Shown: piece after piece, positions 24,331 to 31,158 of the stretch | How the letters are laid out: each line of letters begins with the position of its first letter | How positions within the stretch are numbered: the stretch's first letter is position 1 | Source: an uncultured Oscillospiraceae bacterium | Lineage (GTDB): Bacteria; Bacillota; Clostridia; Oscillospirales; Oscillospiraceae | DNA length: 35,671 bases | Direction: 5' to 3' | NCBI GenBank assembly: GCA_947629245.1 | Contig: CANRDC010000022.1 | Span: 1 to 35,671 of the forward strand | Made by a program: the position numbers and the translations under genes | Notes under the pieces: model-generated | What the model was told of the DNA's origin: nothing | The model's input: only the letters and a program-made list of their open reading frames with translations | The model's database searches: none

Positions 24331-24487
24331 TTAACGGTAGCCGCCGACCCGAGCCTCGGTTTTCACCCCGAAAGCCCCTCTCAAAACCGCGCCATACAGG
24401 CAGCACGGCGGACAAAATGCAACGCGCCAGGGCGGAAAGCCTTGGCGCGTCGGCACAATATAACGATAACGCAGTCGATGCCATTGT
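24331..24487 (-). repeat. Right copy of the ~145-bp direct repeat, at the place of the tRNA-Met terminator
   Basis: Same orientation and order of blocks as 21958-22100. The hairpin arms differ by two compensatory pairs (22042:22070 is G-C, 24422:24450 is A-T; 22046:22066 is A-T, 24426:24446 is G-C), so the stem is under selection. It lies 22 bases from the tRNA-Met 3' end that formed the island's target and would be downstream of that tRNA. Confidence 0.85.
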
Positions 24488-24508
24488 ATCAAACTGCATT
24501 ACCAATTA

Positions 24509-24520
24509 TGGTGGCGGGAG
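24509..24520. repeat. Left attachment site of the integrated island
   Basis: TGGTGGCGGGAG is repeated exactly at 33114-33125. It equals the tRNA-Met 3' end (CCA plus acceptor strand) read on the other strand. Outside lies the repeat at 24331; inside, TATGTAC (24535-24541) is the mirror of GTACATA at 33103-33109, giving a partly symmetric attP when the ends are joined. Confidence 0.75.
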
Positions 24521-24570
24521 TACGCAATACATCGTATGTACAACGTTCAGCACGGTAAAGCAAGTAGCAT

Positions 24571-24601
24571 TATAAAGGGAGCGGGATTAGGTCCCGCTCC
24601 C
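24571..24601. terminator. Terminator at the island's left end, usable from both sides
   Basis: GGGAGCGGGA with TCCCGCTCCC, loop TTAGG. The leftward RNA continues TTTATAAT, closing the four-gene cluster. In the excised circle the integrase frame would stop at 24573-24575, two bases before the stem. Confidence 0.8.
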
Positions 24602-24608
24602 CGTGTGT

Positions 24609-24839
24609 TCACCTATACCGCAGGACCCGGATATAGGACCCCAGGCACATAGCCCCGACCACCACGGCCAGGCCGATGATGCACAACGCTATGACCCCCA
24701 GCCAGAACTTGTATTCAGCCGTCAGCGCGTTCGCTTTCTCCTGCCGTGTCAACCGGGCCGCTTTGAGAATCTTGTCCACATCATCCTCAGCGGTCACGAT
24801 GCTTTCAACCACATCCCGGAACTTCCGATCATCCGTCAT
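24609..24839 (-). CDS. Small single-helix membrane protein
   Basis: 76 residues: a charged N-terminal half (MTDDRKFRDVVESIVTAEDD, helical) and one membrane helix at about 46-70 ending in a basic tail, YIRVLRYR. Not recognised. Last of four leftward island genes. AAGG lies 7 bases before the ATG. A GC-rich hairpin (24859-24884) just upstream of the ribosome site may set its level. Confidence 0.7.
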   Translation of the reverse strand: MTDDRKFRDVVESIVTAEDDVDKILKAARLTRQEKANALTAEYKFWLGVIALCIIGLAVVVGAMCLGSYIRVLRYR

Positions 24840-24917
24840 GGGCTTTCCTTCTTTCTGGGCGGCTTCGCCAAAAGCCGCCCTATTATGTCCGGCAACCTGT
24901 TCACCCCTTATTGACGT

Positions 24918-25343
24918 TCACTTGTCCGGCGTCACCACCTTCTCTCCCAGCCGGTCTTTGATGATGACGGCGGCCTGTTCGTTTGTGAGGCTCATTATCT
25001 CGCTCCCGTTGCCGGGAAGTTTGAAGCGGTTCTTCTCCACAAAGATATTGGAGCGGGCTGTTTCTGCCCCGGATATGTAAGCGTCTACGCCACTATACCA
25101 ATCCTCGCCGACCGTCAAGCAATACTCCGTGATCGCGTTGTGCAGGATGTCACCGACAATATAAATCAGGTCCCCGATCATGATGGTGTCGCTTTTATCA
25201 ATGTCCTCCGGCTTGGCCTGGCCGAAATAGTTAAGCCATATGTCATTGAGCAGATTCTTGGCCCGCTCTATGTTGGTGAAGATGGTCCCGACCGCGCTGC
25301 CGATCGTAAGGCGTTCCTCTGCGGTGGTTTTGGCGATATACAT
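24918..25343 (-). CDS. Unknown helical protein, paralogue of its upstream neighbour
   Basis: 141 residues, soluble, mostly helical. Aligns with the protein at 25354: ERLTIGSAVGTIFTNIER with ERDLVEDSVGYMFDRFDR, and IGDLIYIVGDILHNAITEY with IGEQLLLISDSIFNIIREY. No motif of known function. AAGGAGG lies 5 bases before the ATG; spacing to the neighbour is 10 bases. Confidence 0.78.
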   Translation of the reverse strand: MYIAKTTAEERLTIGSAVGTIFTNIERAKNLLNDIWLNYFGQAKPEDIDKSDTIMIGDLIYIVGDILHNAITEYCLTVGEDWYSGVDAYISGAETARSNIFVEKNRFKLPGNGSEIMSLTNEQAAVIIKDRLGEKVVTPDK

Positions 25344-25353
25344 TGCTACCTCC

Positions 25354-25773
25354 TTAGTTCTCTCCCAGTATGGCTTTAAGCTCTCTGATCGCGTCTTTGT
25401 CCGACATATTGGATATGGCCTCTATAATGGCCTTGTCTGCGCGGTCGCCAACACGTTCCAGCATCTCGTCACACTCTATCGTCGCCATAGCCTGCCTTGC
25501 TCCATCCAGATACGGGCCGACGCCCCGAAAGTCCTTCCGGCCCACCATCAGGGCGTACTCACGGATGATGTTAAAGATACTGTCGCTGATAAGGAGAAGC
25601 TGCTCGCCTATGATCTCCGCCTCGTAGGGCGAAACAGGCTCCTTGCGGTTATCCGCGAAATTGTCCTCCCACAATACGCCAATGAGCGTATGCAGCCTGT
25701 CGAAACGGTCAAACATATATCCGACGGAATCTTCAACAAGGTCCCGCTCCGCAGATGTTAGCTTAGAAAACAT
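25354..25773 (-). CDS. Unknown helical protein, paralogue of its downstream neighbour
   Basis: 139 residues from the ATG at 25773 (MFSKLTSAERD), with AGGAGG 7 bases upstream. A longer frame to 25893 would read through a GGAGGGG/CCCCTCC hairpin and is unlikely. Same fold pattern as the gene at 24918, so the pair arose by duplication. Possible roles on a satellite are control of host or helper phage; nothing in the sequence proves this. Confidence 0.75.
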   Translation of the reverse strand: MFSKLTSAERDLVEDSVGYMFDRFDRLHTLIGVLWEDNFADNRKEPVSPYEAEIIGEQLLLISDSIFNIIREYALMVGRKDFRGVGPYLDGARQAMATIECDEMLERVGDRADKAIIEAISNMSDKDAIRELKAILGEN

Positions 25774-25889
25774 ACCTAATCCTCCTTGATTTTGTAGGAG
25801 GGGCCGTGCTATACTGTGCATGACCCCTCCGGGGTTCTCACCGGCCTCTTGTGTCAGCTTTTGCAGGGCGTAGACACAAGGGGCTTTCT

Positions 25890-26165
25890 TCATGCTATCG
25901 TGAAGCGCCGGGACACGCTCTCGCGGGTGTAGGCGGTGAACACGTCGGGGAGCGCGGCCTTGAGCGCCTTGCTGTCCAGGCGGCGGCTCACGATTTCTTT
26001 CCAGCGGATGATGAAGTTCCCGGTGTTGTGTTCATCCTCGCCCTTGCTCTCCAGATCGGCCTTGATCTCGGCCCGGATAGCTTCGGCCTGTTCCTCCAGC
26101 TCCTTCTGCTTGGCCTCGATGGCCTGGAGCTTCTTCACGCGGTTGTCGATCTGCTTGTTGGTCAT
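25890..26165 (-). CDS. Small phage-type coiled-coil protein
   Basis: 91 residues. The N-terminal half is a coiled coil (KKLQAIEAKQKELEEQAEAIRAEIKADLES); the C-terminal half GNFIIRWKEIVSRRLDSKALK is conserved in phage and mobile-element proteins I have seen, reminiscent of Gp157/Gam-like proteins, but I cannot confirm the family. First gene behind the leader and promoter at 26166-26427; AAGGAGG in front. Confidence 0.78.
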   Translation of the reverse strand: MTNKQIDNRVKKLQAIEAKQKELEEQAEAIRAEIKADLESKGEDEHNTGNFIIRWKEIVSRRLDSKALKAALPDVFTAYTRESVSRRFTIA

Positions 26166-26398
26166 GTTCTGTTCCTCCTTGTTATTTTTGGAAGCTCCCG
26201 GCGGCGGTGGGCGTTAAGTTTATCACTCGACTTCTGGAGAATTTCTTATCCCGTTCCGCTCTTATGTGGTATTCTTGGCTCGGCTGGCTTTTCACCGTAC
26301 CCGCTCCGCGCATATCCAGCAGTCGTAACCGCTAATACCGTTTGGATTGGGGCCTAATACATCTACCTTCGCGCTGGGGGCTTTCCTTTGATGGTCTT
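26166..26398 (-). ncRNA. Long conserved leader, candidate structured RNA
   Basis: About 230 untranslated bases between the leftward promoter and the gene at 25890. Its 5' part recurs after the promoter at 35551-35579: AAGACCATC directly after the -10, then GCGAAGGTAGA, AGGCCCC, and GCGGTkASRACTGCkGGA in the same order. Conservation across two loci without a reading frame points to an RNA or DNA signal. I cannot fold it reliably by eye. Confidence 0.5.
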
Positions 26399-26504
26399 AT
26401 TGTAGCATATCTAAGCTCATATATCAATTGGTAGACTATACAAATATCTAGGCTCATATTTGTGCATTATGTATCTAGACCTAGATTGATTTATGTGCTA
26501 TACT
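26399..26504. promoter_or_regulatory. Divergent promoters with three ribbon-helix-helix operator boxes
   Basis: Leftward: TTGATA (26422-26427), 17 bases, TACAAT (26399-26404). Rightward: -10 TATACT (26499-26504) with TAGACC as weak -35. Boxes: ATATCTAAGCTCATAT (26407-26422, in the leftward spacer), ATATCTAGGCTCATAT (26444-26459), and the palindrome ATCTAGACCTAGAT (26473-26486, over the rightward -35). The protein at 26565 likely binds all three and controls both directions. Confidence 0.75.
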
Positions 26505-26564
26505 ATGGCTATACTAGGGGAAGGGGATGCCATAAATCCCGGCCCCAGTAAGGGAGGGAATACT

Positions 26565-26762
26565 ATGCCGGTAAAGACGGAGGCTCAGAAAAAAGCTCAA
26601 AAGAAGTACATGGAACGGTTTGCAATCGCCAGAGTACGAATGCCCCTCGATAAATACGAAAGCGTACAGGCCCATGCAGAAGCCCACGGGGAAAGCGTCA
26701 GCGGCTTTATAAACCGGGCTGTGGATGAAACCATCAAACGTGAGGGAGGTGCTGCACAGTGA
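26565..26762 (+). CDS. Arc-type ribbon-helix-helix regulator of the toxin-antitoxin operon
   Basis: 65 residues from the ATG at 26565 (MPVKTEAQKK), with GGGAGGG 6 bases upstream. The strand ARVRMP and helices YESVQAHAEAHGESVSGFINRA are the fold's core. The second half is closely similar to the protein at 35222. The stop overlaps the next start in GTGA. Confidence 0.85.
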   Translation: MPVKTEAQKKAQKKYMERFAIARVRMPLDKYESVQAHAEAHGESVSGFINRAVDETIKREGGAAQ

Positions 26763-26980
26763 GCGATAAGGAACAGGCGGCGGCGCTGCTGGATAGGGTG
26801 CCGGCCTCCAAGCTGGGGTATGTGATCGCGTACCTCCAGGGCCTCACCGCAGACGAGGCGGAGGATGACACATATTGCGCCGGACTGTATCAGGACTATT
26901 TGAACGACGCGGACCCGCACAAACATGATACCGTCACGCTGGAGGCGCTGGCCGCTGATCTGGGGGTACAGCTCCCGTGA
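26759..26980 (+). CDS. Probable antitoxin of a RelE/ParE-type pair
   Basis: 73 residues, acidic, GTG start with GGAGG 9 bases upstream. PASKLGYVIAYLQGL and LYQDYLNDADPHKHD are features of small antitoxin-like proteins placed before RelE-type toxins. It has no clear DNA-binding domain, which fits with the separate regulator upstream. GTGA overlaps at both ends. Confidence 0.75.
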   Translation: MSDKEQAAALLDRVPASKLGYVIAYLQGLTADEAEDDTYCAGLYQDYLNDADPHKHDTVTLEALAADLGVQLP

Positions 26981-27225
26981 AGTATCAGATCGTCATTGAG
27001 AAGCGGGCGGAGAAGTTCATCCGCAAGCAGACAAAGGACAACCAGGTCCGGCTACTCACGGCGATATACAAGCTCCCATTCGTCGGAGATATAAAGCCGA
27101 TGGAGGGAACGCCTGGTAATTACCGGCTCCGTGTTGGAACATTCCGGGTGATCTATACGGTGGAGCATGAGATCGTCACCGTCCGGGTGCTGGACGCTGG
27201 CAACCGTGGGGACGTGTACAAGTGA
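26977..27225 (+). CDS. RelE/ParE-superfamily toxin
   Basis: 82 residues, basic, GTG start. RAEKFIRKQTKDNQVRLLTA, the GNYRLRVGTFRVIYTV core and the C-terminal VRVLDAGNRGDVYK are the family's standard pattern (basic residues that act on ribosome-bound mRNA in RelE). Last gene before a terminator. Confidence 0.9.
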   Translation: MKYQIVIEKRAEKFIRKQTKDNQVRLLTAIYKLPFVGDIKPMEGTPGNYRLRVGTFRVIYTVEHEIVTVRVLDAGNRGDVYK

Positions 27226-27232
27226 ATAGCAA

Positions 27233-27262
27233 AGCCGGGGATATGGGTCCCCGGCTCTTTAT
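27233..27262 (+). terminator. Terminator of the toxin-antitoxin operon
   Basis: AGCCGGGG with CCCCGGCT, eight-base loop, then CTTTAT, 8 bases after the toxin stop. Confidence 0.8.
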
Positions 27263-27325
27263 ATGCCTCTCTCACGCGTTTAACGGGCCTCTACGGGCTT
27301 TTGTGTCTTTGGGTATGTCTGTGTA

Positions 27326-27985
27326 TTACTCGCCGTCTACGGCTGCTGTGAACGCGGCTATTGTTTCCTGTGGGACGACTGTATGCTGCACTCCCCACTC
27401 GTCTTGCGTGACGCCCCAAGCAAAGTTACCCCATGTGGTCATGGCATGATCGGCGTCTTTGGGTAGCCTATTAAACCGTCCGGCTTCTCCCCGTAGAGTA
27501 CGCTCGATACTCTTTTCCATCTGGGATATATGGCCTAACACGTCCTCTGTTGTCATCGGTCCACTACGCTGCTTCAGTTTGGCATAGCCGTGATCTCGCG
27601 CCAATTCGTCCAGCTGGGACAAGGCCAGCGGGCACCCGGAAAGGGAATTTTCGGCCTGACGAATTTCCTCCAATGTCACATTCTTTCTCGACCTCAGCGC
27701 GGCGACGATTGCCGCCTGTTCCGGTGTCGGTGCTGTCAGTGTCCGGGCCTGTGCCTTTACCCTCATGTCTGCAAATATTGCTTTCATCCGCTTGTTTACC
27801 CGCTCGCGCTCTTTTGCAAGGGAGGCGTCCCGTGTAGCAGCTGCCTTGTCGGCCAGCTCTTTGCCGCCCGTGGACCCTTTGAAGCGGTCAGCGTATTTCA
27901 TAGCCTCGCCATATTCGGCGTTGATCTCGTCCACGGCTTGAAAATACCATCGTAAATTGTTATAAAATGCCTCTGTGTTTTTCAT
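27326..27985 (-). CDS. Unknown phage-type protein
   Basis: 219 residues, soluble, mainly helical, with a basic coiled segment (SLAKERERVNKRMKAIFADM). Not recognised. Its GGAGG is made by the last codons and stop of the gene at 27990, so the two are tightly coupled. Last gene of the leftward run. Confidence 0.75.
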   Translation of the reverse strand: MKNTEAFYNNLRWYFQAVDEINAEYGEAMKYADRFKGSTGGKELADKAAATRDASLAKERERVNKRMKAIFADMRVKAQARTLTAPTPEQAAIVAALRSRKNVTLEEIRQAENSLSGCPLALSQLDELARDHGYAKLKQRSGPMTTEDVLGHISQMEKSIERTLRGEAGRFNRLPKDADHAMTTWGNFAWGVTQDEWGVQHTVVPQETIAAFTAAVDGE

Positions 27986-27989
27986 GATT

Positions 27990-28643
27990 TTACCTCCAAT
28001 ATTCTTCTGGTATATTTATGCCAAACTTTTTACATAGCGAAACTGCGCCAAGCAGCTGCCGTCTTTCAAACTGGCGCTGGAATTGTTCCAGCTTTTTTAT
28101 GTGCTTTGAATAAACGTTCCAGTGCATCCATCGTGGCCGCTCCGGGATAGCATAAGGGAAATCTAACAGGTCCGGGTTCCATAGAATATCCAAATGCTGA
28201 TGTACATATTTCTTTCCTCGATCATAAGCGTCATATTCGCCTCGTGTCCGCTGGGATGATCTGTAATTGAGCTTTGCGCACTCCCGGCATCGAAAGCCCG
28301 CCTTTAAGTATAAATACCTCACCCGCCTACCACAGCATGGACAGATAAAAAATATTTGCCGCCCGCCGTAGCCATTACGCTTGCCGCTTAATAAGATGGT
28401 TTCATATAACCCATCTGGCCTGCGGTTGATCTCCGGTGACATTCTGGGTCCACCTGGCGGATAATACAGACGGACCCATTCACCATCACAGCGGAACTCA
28501 CGGACAGCATCTATTGTCTTTCTGCCGCAAAACATCAAGCCCCCGCTGTCTGGCAATTCAAAGCTGTCTATTCGGTTATGATCTTCCACCGCCTCATGGG
28601 TTTTGTTGTACCCCCCATTCGTTTGTGCATAGAAATATCTCAT
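27990..28643 (-). CDS. Zinc-ribbon protein of unknown function
   Basis: 217 residues. A CxxC pair C101/C104 (CPCCGRR) and C119/C122 (CREC) would hold one zinc. The stretch around it, with RYLYL and FRCREC.KLNYRSSQ, is like a conserved family found on phages and integrative elements. Binding to DNA or RNA is likely by fold type only. The ribosome site is weak. Confidence 0.72.
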   Translation of the reverse strand: MRYFYAQTNGGYNKTHEAVEDHNRIDSFELPDSGGLMFCGRKTIDAVREFRCDGEWVRLYYPPGGPRMSPEINRRPDGLYETILLSGKRNGYGGRQIFFICPCCGRRVRYLYLKAGFRCRECAKLNYRSSQRTRGEYDAYDRGKKYVHQHLDILWNPDLLDFPYAIPERPRWMHWNVYSKHIKKLEQFQRQFERRQLLGAVSLCKKFGINIPEEYWR

Positions 28644-28692
28644 AGTGATTTTTATGCCTAAATACTATACGAAACGCACTGTTCTTTTGCGT

Positions 28693-29034
28693 TCATATTA
28701 CGCTATTCTTGTTGCCGTCCATCCGCTCATATAGGGCTAGAAATGTGTCCAAGCTCATGCTTATGATCCACGGGCACCGGTTCGATCTATGTGCGACGAC
28801 CGGCAAGCCATCGTTGAATTTTTCTGCGTCAGCTGCCGATTGACGGAGGGCACCGTATAGGTCCAATTTTTCCCGCCTCTTGCACTCGATGTGGACACCG
28901 GCCGGACCTATAATGTCAGACGTTTTCCCATGATTGCATGGGTCCCCAGGGCGTACATCAAGGCCGCGCTCTTGGAGAATCCGGGCTAACTCTCGCTCGG
29001 CGTTTCTTCCTTTTCTAGCTGACATGCTCCCCAT
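28693..29034 (-). CDS. PD-(D/E)xK nuclease, Holliday-junction-resolvase-like
   Basis: 113 residues. KGRNAERELARIL gives Glu14; GKTSDIIG gives Asp40; HIECKR gives Glu50 and Lys52. This is the metal-binding pattern of Hjc-like resolvases used by phages to cut branched DNA. GGAGG lies 7 bases before the ATG at 29034. It overlaps the end of the upstream gene by 49 bases in another frame. Confidence 0.8.
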   Translation of the reverse strand: MGSMSARKGRNAERELARILQERGLDVRPGDPCNHGKTSDIIGPAGVHIECKRREKLDLYGALRQSAADAEKFNDGLPVVAHRSNRCPWIISMSLDTFLALYERMDGNKNSVI

Positions 29035-29384
29035 TTGTCCCCCTCCTTTCTCTCTCCGTCCTCAGCAAAGCGCCATTCTATGTCTATGCCGTCACAGAAT
29101 ATCGACAACAGCGCCACGCCGTCCCGGACCGCTCCGGCGTACTTTGGCGCTGTCGGTCCGTCTATCTTGTCAAAGGTCTCGGCCACGGCCTCTAGGTTGC
29201 ATATAACGTATCTGATAGTGTCGGACAAATCTATATAGTCAGAGAACACATGCAGCGCCTCCCGGATAGCGTCAGACATAGAATGTCCGGTCCTCTCCGT
29301 GTACCTGGTCAATGTGGCCTCCATATCGGCATCCAGCCTTATGGTCACTTTACGGGCATCCAGGCCCTCATACTTGCGTCCCAT
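28986..29384 (-). CDS. Ribbon-helix-helix-like protein with extra C-terminal domain
   Basis: 132 residues. The first 50 residues (KVTIRLDADMEATLTRYTER, HSMSDAIREAL) are a ribbon-helix-helix DNA-binding unit; the rest is helical and unknown, ending in an acidic tail. Start shared with the previous stop in TAATG. The tail overlaps the nuclease gene by 49 bases. Confidence 0.75.
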   Translation of the reverse strand: MGRKYEGLDARKVTIRLDADMEATLTRYTERTGHSMSDAIREALHVFSDYIDLSDTIRYVICNLEAVAETFDKIDGPTAPKYAGAVRDGVALLSIFCDGIDIEWRFAEDGERKEGDKWGACQLEKEETPSES

Positions 29385-29749
29385 TACATGCCTCTCCCAT
29401 TCAGTATCTCCCGATATCGCATGAAGCGCACCGCGCCGGAGAAAAAGTGATTTATGTTGTAGTCACACCCGGCCCGGTAGTTCGTCGCAAAATGCTGGGC
29501 TATGATCTGAGGGTATTCGTCTGCTTCTATATCTACCGTTCCCAGTTTGGCGCTCTCCGCCGTCAGATATGGCATGACCTCAATAATGCGCCGTATCTGC
29601 TCCCGTCTTAGTGGAGGATGGTTAAGGCCGGTTTCGTCCTGGTATGTGTTGAAATACTCGTTGAACACATATAGCACGTCCTGGATGGTATAGGGACCGC
29701 CTTTATATACCCTCTCAACGCTCTTAGAGAATGTGTCAAAATCCATCAT
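29384..29749 (-). CDS. Unknown small phage-type protein
   Basis: 121 residues from the ATG at 29749 (MMDFDTFSKSV); GAGGG lies 7 bases upstream. Acidic, with aromatic-rich helices (TIQDVLYVFNEYFNTY). Not recognised. First gene left of the iteron region. Confidence 0.7.
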   Translation of the reverse strand: MMDFDTFSKSVERVYKGGPYTIQDVLYVFNEYFNTYQDETGLNHPPLRREQIRRIIEVMPYLTAESAKLGTVDIEADEYPQIIAQHFATNYRAGCDYNINHFFSGAVRFMRYREILNGRGM

Positions 29750-29788
29750 AAAAACACCCTCAATAGGTAGCAAGCAGGACGCGCTTTA

Positions 29789-29802
29789 GCCCTTATAAGG
29801 GC
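29789..29802. other. 14-bp perfect palindrome at the iteron region
   Basis: GCCCTTATAAGGGC, followed at 29800-29825 by a very GC-rich hairpin-forming stretch with no T tract. Together with the AT-rich run after it this resembles an origin layout. Confidence 0.45.
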
Positions 29803-29873
29803 GCGGGCGCGCCGCCGCCCGCCCTTGTATGATTAAGGTTATTGCTAGCGTTATTGTTACAGCTTCAGCTTTT

Positions 29874-29982
29874 GGTTTAGGGTTTAGGGTTTATAGTTTG
29901 GTTTCAAGTGGGTTTCCACTGGGTTTCCACTGGGTTCCCACTCGTAACCCAGTGGGTTTCCAGTGGGTTCCCACTGGGTTTT
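29874..29982. repeat. Iterons: seven 11-bp repeats plus a TTTAGGG-type triplet; candidate replication origin
   Basis: Seven units of 11 bases start at 29906: AAGTGGGTTTC, CACTGGGTTTC, CACTGGGTTCC, CACTCGTAACC (diverged), CAGTGGGTTTC, CAGTGGGTTCC, CACTGGGTTTT. One helical turn per unit puts all sites on one face of DNA, as for initiator binding. GGTTTAG, GGTTTAG, GGTTTAT (29874-29894) lie just left. An AT-rich stretch at 29826-29860 could unwind. Confidence 0.65.
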
Positions 29983-30262
29983 ATTCTTTATGCTTTCTGG
30001 GGCGTCCACCTTTTGCGCCGTTGCCTCTGTTCCGAAGGACAGTCTCTGTGTACTTTTCATTGTTCCTGTCTATGTCGGCTCTCATGATATTAAACACTTG
30101 CTCTGCAATCCCGGTAATGCTATCTGGCATAACACCATATAGGTAATAGTTCACCGTTGACTTTATCGCTTTCGCCGCGTCCGGCTCCGGCATAAGCGAG
30201 AACATGATCGCTGCCTCTCTGTATGTCATGTACCCTGGTGCCTCGATTTTATCTTCCGTCAA
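29981..30262 (-). CDS. Small phage-type protein next to the iterons
   Basis: 93 residues if started at the TTG at 30262, which overlaps the previous stop (TTGA); an ATG at 30229 (MTYREAAIMF) is the alternative. MTYREAAIMFSLMPEPDAAKAI and a basic end GAKGGRPRKHKE suggest a DUF6291-like phage protein; I cannot confirm. Place and basic tail would fit a part in replication. Confidence 0.65.
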   Translation of the reverse strand: MTEDKIEAPGYMTYREAAIMFSLMPEPDAAKAIKSTVNYYLYGVMPDSITGIAEQVFNIMRADIDRNNEKYTETVLRNRGNGAKGGRPRKHKE

Positions 30263-30603
30263 CTCTCTAGACCCTCCGTCGCCCGTTCTAGCGCGTCCGC
30301 TGTCGCCGTGATCTCCCGCACTCTACTCCGCATGGACCGTATGAAAGCGTCAGCCTCGGCCCGTGTCTCGGCAAGATAATACCCGTGAATATTGTCGGAC
30401 ACGATCGGGATATACCTTCTGCGCTCTGCCTCGATCTGCTTGCGGACCGTTCGACCGTCAAGCCCGGTCCAGTTCACCAACTGCTGGAGGGTCACTGCTG
30501 CACCCTGGCCACGGCCAAGATAACCCTCGATCAGCCCTGTCCCAGCTGGCCGCAATTCTGCCCATAGTGACATCTGCCCAGCCCGCTCGGTGCCTTCACA
30601 CAT
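30259..30603 (-). CDS. Helix-turn-helix protein, possible replication initiator
   Basis: 114 residues. TLQQLVNWTGLDGRTVRKQIEAERR is a winged-helix-type reading segment, followed by IPIVSDNIHGYYLAE and a helical tail. Phage replisome organisers share this arrangement, so it is a candidate binder of the iterons. ATG at 30603 behind GGGGGT; overlaps both neighbours. Confidence 0.68.
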   Translation of the reverse strand: MCEGTERAGQMSLWAELRPAGTGLIEGYLGRGQGAAVTLQQLVNWTGLDGRTVRKQIEAERRRYIPIVSDNIHGYYLAETRAEADAFIRSMRSRVREITATADALERATEGLES

Positions 30604-30808
30604 TCGCTTCTACCCCCTTCTGCTGCCGATCAAATCGACCGGCGAAAATATGATCGTACTTCCCGTCCAAGATATCCCGGACAAGCTGTGCCTCCGGGCG
30701 GCCGGTCAAGGCTCTGCATAATTCGTCCCCTGGAGCGGGAGGCGGGGACCATGCCGCAAATCGAAAACGCCCTGTCGCGTCCTCGGCGTAATAGCTGTAG
30801 CTCTCCAC
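30596..30808 (-). CDS. Unknown small protein in the early operon
   Basis: 70 residues, GTG start with AGGAG 6 bases upstream. MESYSYYAEDATGRFRF..., no known motif. Lies 2 bases after the Cro-like gene and overlaps the next by 8, so it belongs to the same transcript. Confidence 0.6.
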   Translation of the reverse strand: MESYSYYAEDATGRFRFAAWSPPPAPGDELCRALTGRPEAQLVRDILDGKYDHIFAGRFDRQQKGVEANV

Positions 30809-30810
30809 CG

Positions 30811-31011
30811 TCAGCTCCTGCTATCGGCGATTTCCGAGACAGAGATTCCTAGCCCATGCGCCAACTTTCCAGCCGTCTTGGGCTCACATGTCCCCCGGGT
30901 CAAGATCGTCGATATGCTTTGCCTTGATACGCCAGCGGCCGCTGCATAAGCGGTCTTTGACATATTCCGGTCAGCAAGAATGGTTTCGATCTTCCGCGTA
31001 TCGATTCGCAA
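30811..31011 (-). CDS. Cro-like XRE regulator
   Basis: 66 residues, TTG start with GGAGG 8 bases upstream. Almost all of it is one XRE domain (MSKTAYAAAAGVSRQSISTIL). First gene of the leftward early operon, divergent from the repressor, as in lambdoid switches. Confidence 0.85.
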   Translation of the reverse strand: MRIDTRKIETILADRNMSKTAYAAAAGVSRQSISTILTRGTCEPKTAGKLAHGLGISVSEIADSRS

Positions 31012-31036
31012 AATACTCGCCTCCTATCAAAAAGTA

Positions 31037-31132
31037 CACATTTTCGGGTATTTTCATTGTAGCACTCACTTTCGGGTATGTCAACAGTTTTCAAGAAAAA
31101 TGTTTGCATTTTCGTGTACGCTGTGGTAATAT
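31037..31132. promoter_or_regulatory. Lysogeny-type switch: divergent promoters and three operators
   Basis: Leftward: TTGACA (31079-31084), 17 bases, TACAAT (31056-31061). Rightward: TTGCAT (31104-31109), 17 bases, TAATAT (31127-31132). The motif TTTCGGGTA recurs at 31042-31050 and 31070-31078 (in the leftward spacer), and TTTCGTGTA at 31110-31118 (in the rightward spacer). These are placed as operators for the CI-like and Cro-like proteins. Confidence 0.82.
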
Positions 31133-31158
31133 GAGTTTTGTATGAAGGGGGTGGAGAT

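Noticed and set aside
29874-29894. Telomere-like TTTAGGG repeats
   Set aside because: Only about three units inside a bacterial element; treated as part of the iteron region.
29906-29982. CRISPR array
   Set aside because: Repeats are 11 bases in direct tandem with no spacers; no cas genes anywhere in the window.
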